Source: an uncultured Mycoplasmatota bacterium (GTDB taxonomy: Bacteria > Bacillota_I > Bacilli_A > RF39 > UBA660). Taken from it: a DNA stretch of 51,307 nt. Below are positions 17,884 through 27,303 of the stretch, one piece after another; position 1 is the first letter of the stretch, and the number at the start of each line of letters is the position of its first letter. The stretch spans positions 1 through 51,307 of the forward strand of contig CAOJEH010000010.1 in the NCBI GenBank assembly GCA_948434005.1, written 5' to 3'. A program made the translations under genes and the position numbers. The notes beneath the pieces were generated by a model. That model made no database searches. It worked only from the letters and a program-made list of their open reading frames with translations, and was not told where the DNA came from.

Positions 17884-18666
17884 TTAGTCTGCTTTTTTAA
17901 CAACTAATTCATAATTATTATCTTTAAAAAATTCTTCTTCATGATATTTAGAAACTGTAAAGAAATATTTAAACAATATAAGTGAATTATCCTTTACATA
18001 TAAACTTGTTCCATTTAAATAATTAGTATTTAATCCTCTATTTTTTAAAAAACAATTATAATCACATTCTTTTTCAGTATAATATTTTTTCTTTACTAAT
18101 TGTCTATAATAATCTTCAAATTTTGCTTGTACAAATTGTTTTAACTTAGATTTAGTTATATCATATTTTTCTAATAGTTCATCATCAGTTATAACATCAC
18201 CTGTTACTAAATCAACATTATATGTATCACAATATGTTATCATTTTAGTAATACCTTCTGGCATATATGAATACTTTACTGCTAATGATAAAATATTTTT
18301 TTGATCATTTATACTATAATCATAATTATATGTATACTCTCCTGAATTTGAGACATTACTGTAATTGGTCAATATTTTACTATTTATAGTATCTATTTTA
18401 GAATTGCTTATATTTATGGCAGGTATACTATTCTTTTCTCCATCTGATGTTATATTAACTTCTTTTTTTACTGTATATACATAATCTTTTTTAGCATTTT
18501 TCTTATCAATATAGGCAACTTCTTCTTTCTTATTTAACATTACAAAACAAATTATCATTGATGCTATTGCAACAATAATAAATACAATCATAAGAATAAG
18601 TGAATAGTCCATTCTTTTATTTTTATTAGCATCTAGATTTTTACTTAATTTAAAACTATGCCCCAT
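17884..18666 (-). CDS. Membrane-anchored extracytoplasmic protein (hypothetical)
   Basis: 260 residues: a basic cytoplasmic tail of about 20 residues, one TM helix (YSLILMIVFIIVAIASMIICFVML), then an outside domain of mixed alpha/beta character. Segments such as INDQKNILSLAVKYSYMPEGITKMITYCDTYNVDLVTGDVITDDELL resemble the DUF3298/DUF4163 (RsiV/PdaC C-terminal) fold, which has 'S..ilSl.....y..G.......t.n.DL.tGk.itl.dl'. This is a weak match. SD AAAGGGGAG precedes the ATG. It is directly upstream of the NlpC/P60 gene in the same direction, suggesting an envelope function. Confidence 0.7.
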   Translation of the reverse strand: MGHSFKLSKNLDANKNKRMDYSLILMIVFIIVAIASMIICFVMLNKKEEVAYIDKKNAKKDYVYTVKKEVNITSDGEKNSIPAINISNSKIDTINSKILTNYSNVSNSGEYTYNYDYSINDQKNILSLAVKYSYMPEGITKMITYCDTYNVDLVTGDVITDDELLEKYDITKSKLKQFVQAKFEDYYRQLVKKKYYTEKECDYNCFLKNRGLNTNYLNGTSLYVKDNSLILFKYFFTVSKYHEEEFFKDNNYELVVKKAD

Positions 18667-18700
18667 CTAAACATCTCCCCTTTTATATTATTAGTATAGC

Positions 18701-18729
18701 AAAAAAAAGCCTTAAATAAAAGCTTTTTA
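18701..18729 (-). terminator. Terminator after trmR
   Basis: AAAAAGC ... GCTTTTT hairpin with A/T-rich loop followed by a long T-run on the minus strand (complement of 18701-18708), immediately past the trmR stop. It separates the ireB-trmR operon from the two envelope genes. Confidence 0.7.
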
Positions 18730-18730
18730 A

Positions 18731-19339
18731 CTATATTTTACTTTTACTTACAGCAATACCATCACCTATATTATAAAACTCTGTATCATAGTTGTTATTT
18801 GTTTTTAAGAATTCATGATACTGTTTTATTTTTCTTATTAGTCCTCTTAAATTACGATTTTTTATATCTTCTTCTTTTTTATTTACATATCCATGAAATA
18901 ACATATTATCAGTAATAATATATCCATTTTTATTTAGGTTTTTAGAAAAACTATTAAAGAAGTTAATATTTTGTCCTTTAGCAGCATCTAAAAATACTAA
19001 ATCAAAATTATCATTTATTTTTAAATCTAGGGCATCTTTAAATATTAAAGTTACTCTATCTTCTAAATTAAATCTCTTTATATTTTTAACTGCTTCTAAA
19101 TATCTTTTTTCATCTCTTTCAACAGAAGTTATTTTAATACTATCATCTTGTAAAGCCATAATAATAGCAGAATATCCTATAGCTGTACCTATTTCTAGAA
19201 TAGATTTAATTTTATTTTTATGAATAAATGTAGTTAAGAACGAAATCCCTTCTTCTTGCATAATTGGAACATTATTTTCTTTGGCATACTCTTTCATTTT
19301 TTTAATTTCATCATTATATTTAGAAGTTACCATATCCAA
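18731..19339 (-). CDS. trmR: SAM-dependent O-methyltransferase, TrmR/YrrM-like
   Basis: 202 residues of the class I catechol-O-methyltransferase-like family. Motif I ILEIGTAIGYSAIIMA binds SAM, ITSVERDEKRYLEAVKNI contains the ribose-binding acid, and FDLVFLDAAKGQNINFF and GYIITDNMLFHG carry the metal-ligand Asp/Asn positions. B. subtilis YrrM (TrmR) methylates 5-hydroxyuridine to 5-methoxyuridine at the tRNA wobble base. Its presence beside mltG and near the two U32 genes reproduces the yrrL-yrrM-yrrN-yrrO order. The start overlaps the end of mltG by 13 bp. Confidence 0.88.
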   Translation of the reverse strand: MDMVTSKYNDEIKKMKEYAKENNVPIMQEEGISFLTTFIHKNKIKSILEIGTAIGYSAIIMALQDDSIKITSVERDEKRYLEAVKNIKRFNLEDRVTLIFKDALDLKINDNFDLVFLDAAKGQNINFFNSFSKNLNKNGYIITDNMLFHGYVNKKEEDIKNRNLRGLIRKIKQYHEFLKTNNNYDTEFYNIGDGIAVSKSKI

Positions 19340-20415
19340 TTTCCTGCTTCCTTTATATCACTTACTAAACTGTTATGTTCTGCTTCTGTTTTTGCATAAT
19401 AAATCTTACCTTTTTTATCTGCTACAAAGAATAAGTAATCATTATCTTTAGGATTAATACTACTATCTATTGATACAGCACTTGGATTACAAATCGGTCC
19501 TACTGGAAGTTTTCCTCCCATATTACTTGCTCTTGTATTGTATGGATTTATAGTAGCAAACTCTTTCTTAGTTAAATCCTTTTTCATCTCTTTTTGCAAA
19601 GCGTAATATGTTGTAACATCACTACCTAAATTCATATTACTATTTAGTCTATTATTAAATACTCCTGCAATCATACTTCTATCGTCTTTTTGTTTTCCTT
19701 CTAATTCTAACATTGATGCTAATGTTAATATTTGATGTGGAGTTCTTCCTGATGAATCTATTTTATCTTTATAACTATTTAATTCAGTTTCCATTCTATT
19801 TAACATAGTTTCTATAATTTTTTTAACGGTTACTTTTTTATTTGAAAATTCATATGTATCAGGAAAAAGATAACCTTCTAGTCCAAAATATAAATCAGTA
19901 TTTAGAATTTCATCTGTTAAAAACCAATATTTATTTATAAGTTCTTGTAAATAATTACGATCACTTACAGTATTAATAACATCTTCATATGTGTTATCTG
20001 TATATGTTTCTATTTCTATAGCATATTTTTTTAAAGCTTCTCCTTCTTTAAAAGTAATTCTAATTAAATCCGGATTATATCTACTGCCATTTGTAAGTAT
20101 ATCTATTATCTCATTTAAAGACATATTCCTTTGAAACTGGTATGTTGCAGCTTTTAGTGTTCTTCTACTATTTAATTTAGTTGCTATGGCAAAAACAGTC
20201 TCACTTCTAATCAGACCCCTATCTTTTAATAACCTAGCAATTTCTTTGGTACGCATACCACTTTTTATAGTTACTTCAATAGTTGCAGTTGAATCTTTAT
20301 CAACTGGTCTTGAAAGTAGTAAATAACTACTAGCAGAAATAATTAGAACTGAAGCTAAACCTATAATTGCTATTAATAGTATCTTTACTTTTAGTTTTAA
20401 TTTCCTTTTAACCAT
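19327..20415 (-). CDS. mltG: Endolytic murein transglycosylase MltG (YceG)
   Basis: 362 residues. A basic N terminus and one TM helix (residues about 9-33) are followed by a LysM-like subdomain (IEVTIKSGMRTKEIARLLKDRGLI) and the YceG catalytic domain, with the catalytic glutamate in LASMLELEGK (about residue 235). Conserved NPYNTR, LPVGPICNPSAVSI and DYLFFVADKKGKIYYAKT segments are present. It cleaves nascent glycan strands and acts as a terminator of peptidoglycan polymerisation at the membrane. SD GGAGG precedes the ATG. Same order as B. subtilis yrrL. Confidence 0.96.
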   Translation of the reverse strand: MVKRKLKLKVKILLIAIIGLASVLIISASSYLLLSRPVDKDSTATIEVTIKSGMRTKEIARLLKDRGLIRSETVFAIATKLNSRRTLKAATYQFQRNMSLNEIIDILTNGSRYNPDLIRITFKEGEALKKYAIEIETYTDNTYEDVINTVSDRNYLQELINKYWFLTDEILNTDLYFGLEGYLFPDTYEFSNKKVTVKKIIETMLNRMETELNSYKDKIDSSGRTPHQILTLASMLELEGKQKDDRSMIAGVFNNRLNSNMNLGSDVTTYYALQKEMKKDLTKKEFATINPYNTRASNMGGKLPVGPICNPSAVSIDSSINPKDNDYLFFVADKKGKIYYAKTEAEHNSLVSDIKEAGNWIW

Positions 20416-20432
20416 TTTAACCTCCAGAAAAA

Positions 20433-20455
20433 ATAAAGAGCCTATTGCTCATTAT
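20433..20455 (-). terminator. Hairpin between DUF1292 gene and mltG
   Basis: A 9-bp stem with one mismatch (ATAAAGAGC / GCTCATTAT) overlapping the DUF1292 stop and followed on the minus strand by T-rich sequence, just before the mltG SD. It would act as an attenuator or partial terminator inside the operon rather than an end point. Confidence 0.5.
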
Positions 20456-20735
20456 TCATTGAATCTTGTTTTTTCTTAATTTCTTCCTGAAGTGTTTCTA
20501 GTATTGTTTCAATTACTTTCCATTCTTTATCTGTTTCAATTGGTTCTAACTTAGAATTTGGATTTTCTGGATCATAAATTGAAGCATATACTTGAATATT
20601 TCCCTTATCATCTTTACTTTGATCTGTATAAACTATATAGTTTTTATTTGTTTCCTCACTTTCAAATGTGAATAGTACATCATATACTACCTCATTTCCA
20701 TTTTCATCTATTAGTGTGAATGTATTTTTTTTCAT
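20442..20735 (-). CDS. DUF1292 family protein (YrzB-like)
   Basis: 97 residues, acidic. It matches the DUF1292 pattern: FTLIDENGNEVVYDVLFTFESEETNKNYIVYTD near the start and VYASIYDPENPN in the middle, then a charged helical tail. Found next to ruvX and ireB across Firmicutes. Function not established. It starts two bases after the ruvX stop, so the operon is tight. Confidence 0.88.
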   Translation of the reverse strand: MKKNTFTLIDENGNEVVYDVLFTFESEETNKNYIVYTDQSKDDKGNIQVYASIYDPENPNSKLEPIETDKEWKVIETILETLQEEIKKKQDSMNNEQ

Positions 20736-20737
20736 AA

Positions 20738-21154
20738 TTAATTTCCTTTCTTATCTAAATATGACTGTAAGATAATTGTTGCTGCTAAAGAGTCAATAAC
20801 TTTCTTTCTTTTCTTTCTAGAAGTATCATTTTTTATTAAAACAGATTCGGCTTGTCTTGTAGTTAATCTTTCATCTTGTAAATATACTGGTATCTGTAAT
20901 TCTTTTTCTAATTTCTCTTTAAAAGAAATACTAAGTTCACCTTTTTTCCCAATAGTATTATCCATATTTTTGGGAAAACCTAATACTATAGCTTTAATAT
21001 CTTCTTCTTTTACTAAATTAACTATATCATTAATTAATTTATTATACTCTTCATTATGTCTAATAGTTTTATATGAAGTTGCTACTGTACAAGTTATATC
21101 CGATATAGATATTCCTAATGTCTTTGAACCTAAATCTAATCCTAAATATCTCAT
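20738..21154 (-). CDS. ruvX: YqgF/RuvX family Holliday-junction resolvase-like nuclease
   Basis: 138 residues with the RNase-H-like fold: MRYLGLDLGSKTLGIS (first catalytic Asp), AIVLGFPKNMDNTIG, VYLQDERLTTRQAE (Glu/Asp) and a C-terminal Asp in KKVIDSLAATIILQSYLD. YqgF proteins are implicated in pre-16S rRNA 5'-end maturation and in junction resolution. Its start shares a base with the ireB stop. Confidence 0.95.
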   Translation of the reverse strand: MRYLGLDLGSKTLGISISDITCTVATSYKTIRHNEEYNKLINDIVNLVKEEDIKAIVLGFPKNMDNTIGKKGELSISFKEKLEKELQIPVYLQDERLTTRQAESVLIKNDTSRKKRKKVIDSLAATIILQSYLDKKGN

Positions 21155-21402
21155 TATCTACCTTGAAAATTTTCTAATAGTACTTCTATAATTTTAGTTC
21201 TATCAATTGTTTGAATCTTTTTTCTTGCATCCTTATAGCTAGATATATATCCAGGATCACCACTTATTAGATATCCTACTAACTGATTAGTTGGATTATA
21301 TCCTCTTTCTTCTAAGGCATCATAAACTTCTTGCAATATTTCTTTTGTTTCTATTACATCGGTGTTAATTACTTTAAATAGGCTTGTCTTATCTACATCC
21401 AT
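21154..21402 (-). CDS. ireB: IreB family regulatory phosphoprotein (UPF0297)
   Basis: 82 residues with the family pattern VYDALEERGYNPTNQLVGYLISGDPGYISSYKDARKKI. In Enterococcus IreB is phosphorylated by the PASTA kinase IreK and affects cephalosporin resistance; N-terminal threonine/serine positions (DKTSLF) fit this. First gene of the ireB-ruvX-DUF1292-mltG-trmR operon, with GAGGTGAT as SD. Confidence 0.95.
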   Translation of the reverse strand: MDVDKTSLFKVINTDVIETKEILQEVYDALEERGYNPTNQLVGYLISGDPGYISSYKDARKKIQTIDRTKIIEVLLENFQGR

Positions 21403-21472
21403 ATTATCACCTCACTAGTCTATAACAATATCTTAACATTTATTATTTAGATAAGCAAATTTTTTGACACAA

Positions 21473-22627
21473 TTATACTACATATATAAATGCCATATAT
21501 ATTGAGAATGCTAAAAATATTAAAGATAATACCCAACCATTAATTTTTTCAAATGTAGAGCTTTTATATTTAACACCTAATGCCATAGTTATTAAAGCTC
21601 CTCCGATTAATCCTCCAATATGGGCAAAATTATCTATACCACTAGAGATAAAACCTATAAATAAATTAAGAATTATTACTGGTATTATCTGACTTTTTAT
21701 AACATTACCTAGATATACTCTATAATGATATCCGAAGTATACTAAAGATCCCATTATTCCAAATATAGCTCCACTTGCTCCAATAGATGCAGCACCTTTA
21801 CTAAATATAATTGAAAATAATGCTCCTGTTAAGCCACTAAATAAATAGATAAATAGGTATTTTATTTTACCCATAAAGCTTTCTAATTGAGTCCCTAATA
21901 TATAGAGTGCATAACAGTTAAAGGCTAAATGTAAGATATTAGCATGTAAAAATATTCCTGTAAGTAGTCTATATATCTCACCACTTCTAACCGCATCACC
22001 ATATATACAAAAATCATTTATAAGCATATCATAATTATTAATTACTATTGGTATAAAATATAATAATACATTTATCGCAATTAATATATAAGTAATATAT
22101 GGTATTTTCATCTTAAATACTTCATTTACTTTTTCGGCATCTGTCTTATTATGATTATTTATATCATTAGTAATTTTAACAAATAATTGAACTCCTTCTT
22201 CACTAAATTTAAGTTTTTTAGATAAATCAGGAAATATATCTTTAATAATATTACTCTTTTTTAAATCCTCTTCTTCATTTACCATTATACAATCAACATT
22301 TTTTGTTGATGATAAGTTAACATTATCACCTAAAGATAAAAAGATAGATAAAGTATTCATATTAAAAGACAGTGTTTTTTTCTTAATCTTTTTTACTATT
22401 CTTTTTGTCTTGAACATATCAAAATCAAACTGCTCATTATTATGAATATAATTAGATACAATACGGACAATCTTATAATCTCCATCCATATTTTCAAGCC
22501 ATATTTCATTTTCTGCACCTTGTAAAATTATAGGATTATAATTCTTCTCTGTTATAAAATAATGAAGCAATTTCATCACAATTAAATTCTTATCATCTAA
22601 TTCTACATTCATAACACCTTGTTCCAT
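21473..22627 (-). CDS. Rhomboid-family intramembrane serine protease with N-terminal cytoplasmic domain
   Basis: About 384 residues. Residues 1-~175 are soluble (IWLENMDGDYKIVRIVSNYIHNNEQFDFD), as in B. subtilis GluP (YqgP). The membrane part has about seven TM helices with the catalytic serine in GASGAIFGIMGS, histidine in NFAHIGGLIGG, and the HANILHLAFNCYALYILG oxyanion/His-Asn region. It cleaves single-pass membrane proteins within the bilayer. The start is the ATG at 22625-22627 (MEQGVM), which has AAAGGAG at good spacing; a longer frame to 22669 has none. Confidence 0.93.
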   Translation of the reverse strand: MEQGVMNVELDDKNLIVMKLLHYFITEKNYNPIILQGAENEIWLENMDGDYKIVRIVSNYIHNNEQFDFDMFKTKRIVKKIKKKTLSFNMNTLSIFLSLGDNVNLSSTKNVDCIMVNEEEDLKKSNIIKDIFPDLSKKLKFSEEGVQLFVKITNDINNHNKTDAEKVNEVFKMKIPYITYILIAINVLLYFIPIVINNYDMLINDFCIYGDAVRSGEIYRLLTGIFLHANILHLAFNCYALYILGTQLESFMGKIKYLFIYLFSGLTGALFSIIFSKGAASIGASGAIFGIMGSLVYFGYHYRVYLGNVIKSQIIPVIILNLFIGFISSGIDNFAHIGGLIGGALITMALGVKYKSSTFEKINGWVLSLIFLAFSIYMAFIYVV

Positions 22628-22698
22628 AAATATGCTCCTTTCAAAAACATTAATATTATTATATATCAAATCATAAAATATTTAAAGAGGTGATTATT

Positions 22699-23157
22699 AT
22701 TAAAAACATTTTTATTTATATTTTATGTCTAGTTCCTTGGTTTTTAACGGCTATTATACCTGTTGATTATAGTTTTTATGATACTATAAATCTACCTTTT
22801 TTTGCACCACCTAATTTATTTTATGCAATAGCTTGGACAATTACTTATATTTGTATTGCTATTAGTATATATAAGGTTATTACTATTTACAAGTGGAATA
22901 ATCTACCAAAAAGATATAAAAGAATACTTCTAATAAATTATTTATTTAACCAATCATTTACAATAGTATTTTTTATTCTTCATAATCTTTTCTTAGGATT
23001 TGTATCTTGTTTAGGAACTTTTGTATCAACTTTATATTTATATGAAGAAACAAACTCTTTAGATGAAAAAAGTACAAAGTATTTAAACCCTTATGTACTT
23101 CTTAGTCTATTTGCTACTATTTTAAGTGTAACTATTTATATAATAAATACTAGATAA
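22699..23157 (+). CDS. TspO/MBR-family membrane protein
   Basis: About 152 residues, five TM helices. TspO signature elements are LPFFAPPNLFYAIAWTITYICIAISIYKV (the P-P-W-ITY block in helix 2) and NYLFNQSFTIVFFILHNLFLGFV (W/N-x-x-F block of helix 3-4). TspO proteins bind porphyrins/hydrophobic ligands and act in stress responses. The start is unusual. The only standard codon, GTG at 22690, lies inside the SD AAAGAGGTGAT; the codon at proper spacing is ATT (22699-22701). Transcribed divergently from the rhomboid gene and convergent with the histidine kinase gene, whose stop is adjacent. Confidence 0.8.
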   Translation: MKNIFIYILCLVPWFLTAIIPVDYSFYDTINLPFFAPPNLFYAIAWTITYICIAISIYKVITIYKWNNLPKRYKRILLINYLFNQSFTIVFFILHNLFLGFVSCLGTFVSTLYLYEETNSLDEKSTKYLNPYVLLSLFATILSVTIYIINTR

Positions 23158-25464
23158 TTACATTTCTATATATTTATTAGAGATATCTATCATTTTATCT
23201 AATTCTTTTACTAAATCATTGTAATTATCTTTTACATATTTTAAATCATTTTCCTTACTTTTAGTTTCATGTTCAAAAGCTATACCTGCTAAAGAAGTAA
23301 AACCTAAGTATTTAGAATCACTTTTTAAGGAATGTACTTCTATACTATAATTATCCATATCATTTGTTTTTATATACTCATCTAATTTAGTTTTTCTTTT
23401 AGAACTATTATCTATAAATTCTTTTAATGTATCATTATAAATATCAATATCACCTAGTAGTTCTATTGCCTTATCTATATCAATATGATTTTCTTTTAGA
23501 TAATCTATAGGAGATTTTTCATTATCTTCTTTTTTTAGTTCTTCTACTTCTTCTTCATTACTATTTTCTTCATTAGTTGTAGGTTGTGCTATATCTATTT
23601 CATCATTATTTCCTATTTCATATATTTCTTTTGGTAAATCTCCAAAATCTATAGTTCTGTCTTGATCAATTAGATATCTAACTAATACTTTTAACAATTC
23701 ATCTTTATTTATAGGTTTAGCTAAATAATTATCAAAACCTTCACTTAAATATTTTTCTCTCATACCAGTTATAGCATTAGCAGTTAAAACAACTACGGGA
23801 GTATTAAAGTTTGGTATTTCTTTTAGTTTTTTTAAAGTTTCTACTCCACTCATTTTAGGCATCATATCATCAAGTAAAATAAGATCGTATTTATTACCAG
23901 ACTTAATTTTATCTATACAGGAAAAACCACTATCTGCAGTATCTATTATAGCATTATATTTATCAATTAATTTAGTTGCCACTTTTAGATTTAGACTATT
24001 ATCATCAACTATTAATATATTTTTATTGGTTAGGTCTATATTCTCATCTATTTCAGTTTTCTTTTCTTTTACCTCTACTTTTTCTATTCTTTGATCTAGA
24101 ATAATTGTAAATTTAGAACCACTTCCATAAACACTTTGTACTATAACTTTTCCACCCATTAATTCTACAATTTGCTTAGTAATTGCAAGTCCTAACCCAG
24201 TACCTTCAATAGTAGTATTTTTATCTTCAGAAAGTCTTTGGAATTTAGTAAATAATTTATCGATATTTTCTTTTTTTATGCCCCTACCAGAATCTTCTAC
24301 AGAAATAATAATTCTAGATACATTTTGATTATTAATACATCTAACTTCATACTTTACAAAGCCTTGTTCTGTATACTTATATGCATTGCTCAAAATATTA
24401 GTTATAACTTTCTTAATATTAGAATGATCTCCATATAAAGTAGTTGGTATATCTTCGGCAATTTCTATTTGAAAGTCAAGTGCTTTCTCATTCATTTTAG
24501 GTTTCATTAAATTAGCAACTTCATTAAATAAATCTTTTGAATTATAAGGAGAGTTTATTATTTCTAATTTACCTGCTTCTATTTTAGATATATCTAAAAT
24601 TCCATTTACAATTTCGAGTAAAGTTTTAGAAGCCTTTATAACATCATCTGCATCTTCATGAATTTCATCTAAATTATCACTTTCTTTTATCATTTCAGAA
24701 AATCCTACTATAGCATTTAGAGGGGTTCTAATCTCATGAGACATACTAGATAAAAAATCACTCTTAGCACGATTAGCTTTATCTGCTTCATTCTTAGCAA
24801 GTTCCATTTTCTCAAGCATCTTAACATCAGGGTTTTCTATTGTGAAATACATAACTAATAAAGCAAAAGAAACACAATAAGTCTCTGTAATAATCTCTGG
24901 ATAATAAAACCTTAGAATAAAAGCAATAACAAAAAGTAAAGTTAAAATAATAAATGGTAAATTTTTCTTATGATTTTTATTATGTATAAAATAATGTATA
25001 TTTGAAATAACAATTCCAGCAAAGTAAAGTAAAATACCTATCATAGCAACTTGATAGGATATTCCTCCAACATCTAAAATTTCCCCATAATTAATAACCT
25101 TCACAGGGCATAATAAAACAAAGCAAATAATTATTATAGTAATTATTCTAACTATTTTTATACTCCTGGCATATTTGGATTTCATATCGTTAATAATAGA
25201 TAGCATATAACAAAATAGGCAAGCCGCGATAACTACTAATAATGACAAATGAAATTTTTGTATAACTGCTATCAAATCACGTATTCCTATAGTTTTGGAA
25301 AGAATATAACCAATAAGAGCATTAATAGAAAACAAAAAATTAATTATTAATATATAAGAATATATATTTACTTCATGAGAATCTATACGCTTTTTTGAAA
25401 AGAATGCTCCAATTAGTAATAGACTTATTGTTAGAGCTGAACCTGGTAACCATATTCCACTCAT
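23158..25464 (-). CDS. Hybrid sensor histidine kinase with receiver and Hpt domains
   Basis: 768 residues. About seven TM helices occupy residues 1-215. Then come HisKA (phospho-His in SSMSHEIRTPLNAIVGF, about 244), HATPase with N box (NILSNAYKYTEQG), G1 (VEDSGRGIKKENI) and G2 (GTGLGLAITK), a receiver with phospho-Asp in LILLDDMMPKMSG (about 485-600), an acidic linker, and an Hpt domain (HSLKSDSKYLG) at the C terminus. All four steps of a phosphorelay except the output regulator are in one protein, so it must pass phosphate to a separate response regulator, and none is adjacent. SD AGAGGTGG. Signal unknown. Confidence 0.95.
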   Translation of the reverse strand: MSGIWLPGSALTISLLLIGAFFSKKRIDSHEVNIYSYILIINFLFSINALIGYILSKTIGIRDLIAVIQKFHLSLLVVIAACLFCYMLSIINDMKSKYARSIKIVRIITIIIICFVLLCPVKVINYGEILDVGGISYQVAMIGILLYFAGIVISNIHYFIHNKNHKKNLPFIILTLLFVIAFILRFYYPEIITETYCVSFALLVMYFTIENPDVKMLEKMELAKNEADKANRAKSDFLSSMSHEIRTPLNAIVGFSEMIKESDNLDEIHEDADDVIKASKTLLEIVNGILDISKIEAGKLEIINSPYNSKDLFNEVANLMKPKMNEKALDFQIEIAEDIPTTLYGDHSNIKKVITNILSNAYKYTEQGFVKYEVRCINNQNVSRIIISVEDSGRGIKKENIDKLFTKFQRLSEDKNTTIEGTGLGLAITKQIVELMGGKVIVQSVYGSGSKFTIILDQRIEKVEVKEKKTEIDENIDLTNKNILIVDDNSLNLKVATKLIDKYNAIIDTADSGFSCIDKIKSGNKYDLILLDDMMPKMSGVETLKKLKEIPNFNTPVVVLTANAITGMREKYLSEGFDNYLAKPINKDELLKVLVRYLIDQDRTIDFGDLPKEIYEIGNNDEIDIAQPTTNEENSNEEEVEELKKEDNEKSPIDYLKENHIDIDKAIELLGDIDIYNDTLKEFIDNSSKRKTKLDEYIKTNDMDNYSIEVHSLKSDSKYLGFTSLAGIAFEHETKSKENDLKYVKDNYNDLVKELDKMIDISNKYIEM

Positions 25465-25497
25465 CTATACCACCTCTACAATAAAAATAACATTTTA

Positions 25498-26502
25498 TTA
25501 CTTTTTTTTCAACATTTTATTATTTATTTGTTGATAGTGATATATATCTTTTGCCATAAAAGCATTAGCTCGGCTTAAATTTATTTTATTAAGATAAGAA
25601 AATACCTCATCTGGTTTTTCTATTTTATTCTTTTCTTGATATTTACTTCTATCAATCTCTTCAATTGTGTAGCCATTTTCAGTATCCCTCATAATAGAAT
25701 CTATAAATAATTCTCTTGCTTCATTCCAATCATTAGGCAAGGATGAACGTTTTGCATTTCCGTATTTTTCCCATATTTCCCATTTTAAGTCAGCCATTTT
25801 CCATCTCAAAATCTCTGAAAGTTCCTCTTTATCTTTTAAATCACAACCGGTAAAATTAATATTTTTCCCTATATTTACGTAATAATTTCTTAATAATCTA
25901 GGTCGATATTGTTCTATTCCTACTGGAATAATATCTGCTCCTGTTTTTATAGACATTTCTATAACCCCTGGAAATAGTTTCATAACAGGATATACTGGAT
26001 CTAAATTCCATGCTCCCTCGGGGAATATTAAAATATTACCACCTTGTTGTAGGAGTTTAATACAATCTTGCTTTGCAATATGCCTATCTAATTTAAATTT
26101 TCTATCGGTATCAAAATAAATTGGACCAAGCATATCCATAATAATACCATTAAAATCTAAGTATACGTCTCCTGGATCACCCATTAAAACCCAAGTACTT
26201 TCGCCTGATTTTTCTAAAATACTTTCTTGATCATACCTGCCAATATGTGTACAAGCATAGATTTTAGGATTATTAGTTTTAATACGTTGATCTCCTATTA
26301 ACTTTGTAGTTCTTAGTGAAAGTATCTTATCTAATTTTAATAATTTCTGAACAATTGGATATATTTTTATTCGATTTTCAATTCCTTCAATTGGCATATC
26401 TTGCTCAAAACGATATTTTCTATAATCTCTATAATATTTTTCTACTTCCTCTAATGGAAGTTTTTTTAACTCTTTTTTGCTTTTAAACTCAAAACAACTC
26501 AT
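25498..26502 (-). CDS. Lysophospholipid/1-acylglycerol-3-phosphate acyltransferase family protein
   Basis: 334 residues of the PlsC superfamily. The catalytic HX4D box is read as THIGRYDQES (about residue 83), and FPEGAW (about 164) is the glycerol-phosphate-binding EG motif. PVGIEQYRP is the downstream block. No clear TM helix is present; association would be peripheral. The N- and C-terminal extensions are longer than in minimal PlsC (about 240 aa), so the acceptor could be another lipid or glycolipid. Monocistronic between the kinase and an unknown gene. Confidence 0.85.
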   Translation of the reverse strand: MSCFEFKSKKELKKLPLEEVEKYYRDYRKYRFEQDMPIEGIENRIKIYPIVQKLLKLDKILSLRTTKLIGDQRIKTNNPKIYACTHIGRYDQESILEKSGESTWVLMGDPGDVYLDFNGIIMDMLGPIYFDTDRKFKLDRHIAKQDCIKLLQQGGNILIFPEGAWNLDPVYPVMKLFPGVIEMSIKTGADIIPVGIEQYRPRLLRNYYVNIGKNINFTGCDLKDKEELSEILRWKMADLKWEIWEKYGNAKRSSLPNDWNEARELFIDSIMRDTENGYTIEEIDRSKYQEKNKIEKPDEVFSYLNKINLSRANAFMAKDIYHYQQINNKMLKKK

Positions 26503-26603
26503 AATTATACCCTTTCTTTAATAACTTTGTAAATTATATCATATTTTTTTACAATATGTAAACATTTCTAATATTTAAGTTCCCCATATATTTTAAATAA
26601 AAA

Positions 26604-26634
26604 ATTGCTGTTACATATTATTTACTACAGCAAT
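26604..26634 (-). terminator. Terminator after gene 26647-27222
   Basis: A perfect 8-bp stem ATTGCTGT (26604-26611) / ACAGCAAT (26627-26634), followed on the minus strand by a T-rich tract (complement of 26596-26603), just past the stop at 26647. Confidence 0.75.
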
Positions 26635-26646
26635 CTTATTTTTATA

Positions 26647-27222
26647 TTATTTTTTTTTAGCTTGTTTTGGTGAATCAGAATTTTCCTTTTTAGGATTGAG
26701 TCTATCAATCCAATCCAATTTTTCAAATTCATATCCAGTCTCTTCAAATGCTGATTTATTTCTTTCCTCTTGTGTTTTAAATTCGCGATCTACTTTTTTA
26801 CCAGACTCATTTGTATATTCATATCCAAAAGATATAACATAAGGACTAGCGCTATGATAAAAGTTAGCAGCAAGAACAGCTTGGTTTAATTTATCAAGTG
26901 AACAAAATTCACCATAACTAGCAACCTTTTCACATATATCAGCCCCTTCTTCATAAGAATATACATCATAACTTGTTTGAATAACTGATAATGAAATACC
27001 TCCTACTGTTAGCGGAATTTGTTCATACATAGCAAGTTCCCTTCCTGAATGTGAGACCATTACATCTTCATAATCTTCTGCTTTTTTACCATATATTGGT
27101 ATATCACCCATTCCAATTTCTTTACTAGGTTCATATTCTATAATTGGATATACAGGTTTTAATTCCTCTTTTTCATAGTATTTTCTAGTAAGAATTACTG
27201 TAAATTTCATATCTTTTACCAT
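26647..27222 (-). CDS. Hypothetical protein
   Basis: 191 residues, soluble, with a Lys-rich C-terminal tail (KENSDSPKQAKKK). AAGGAG lies nine bases before the ATG. I recognise no family. Visible features are a beta-rich first half (FTVILTRKYY ... GMGDIPIYGKKAEDYEDV) and an aromatic stretch (NFYHSASPYVISFGYEYTNESGKKVDREFKTQEERNKSAFEETGYEFEKLDWIDRL). It is flanked by terminators on its downstream side and sits alone between the acyltransferase and rluD. Confidence 0.75.
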   Translation of the reverse strand: MVKDMKFTVILTRKYYEKEELKPVYPIIEYEPSKEIGMGDIPIYGKKAEDYEDVMVSHSGRELAMYEQIPLTVGGISLSVIQTSYDVYSYEEGADICEKVASYGEFCSLDKLNQAVLAANFYHSASPYVISFGYEYTNESGKKVDREFKTQEERNKSAFEETGYEFEKLDWIDRLNPKKENSDSPKQAKKK

Positions 27223-27303
27223 AATATATTTCTCCTTTTTTTCGCTTATTATATACTAAACTGTACGAATTGTCAATTAAATCAATTAAAACCAATTACA
27301 ATA

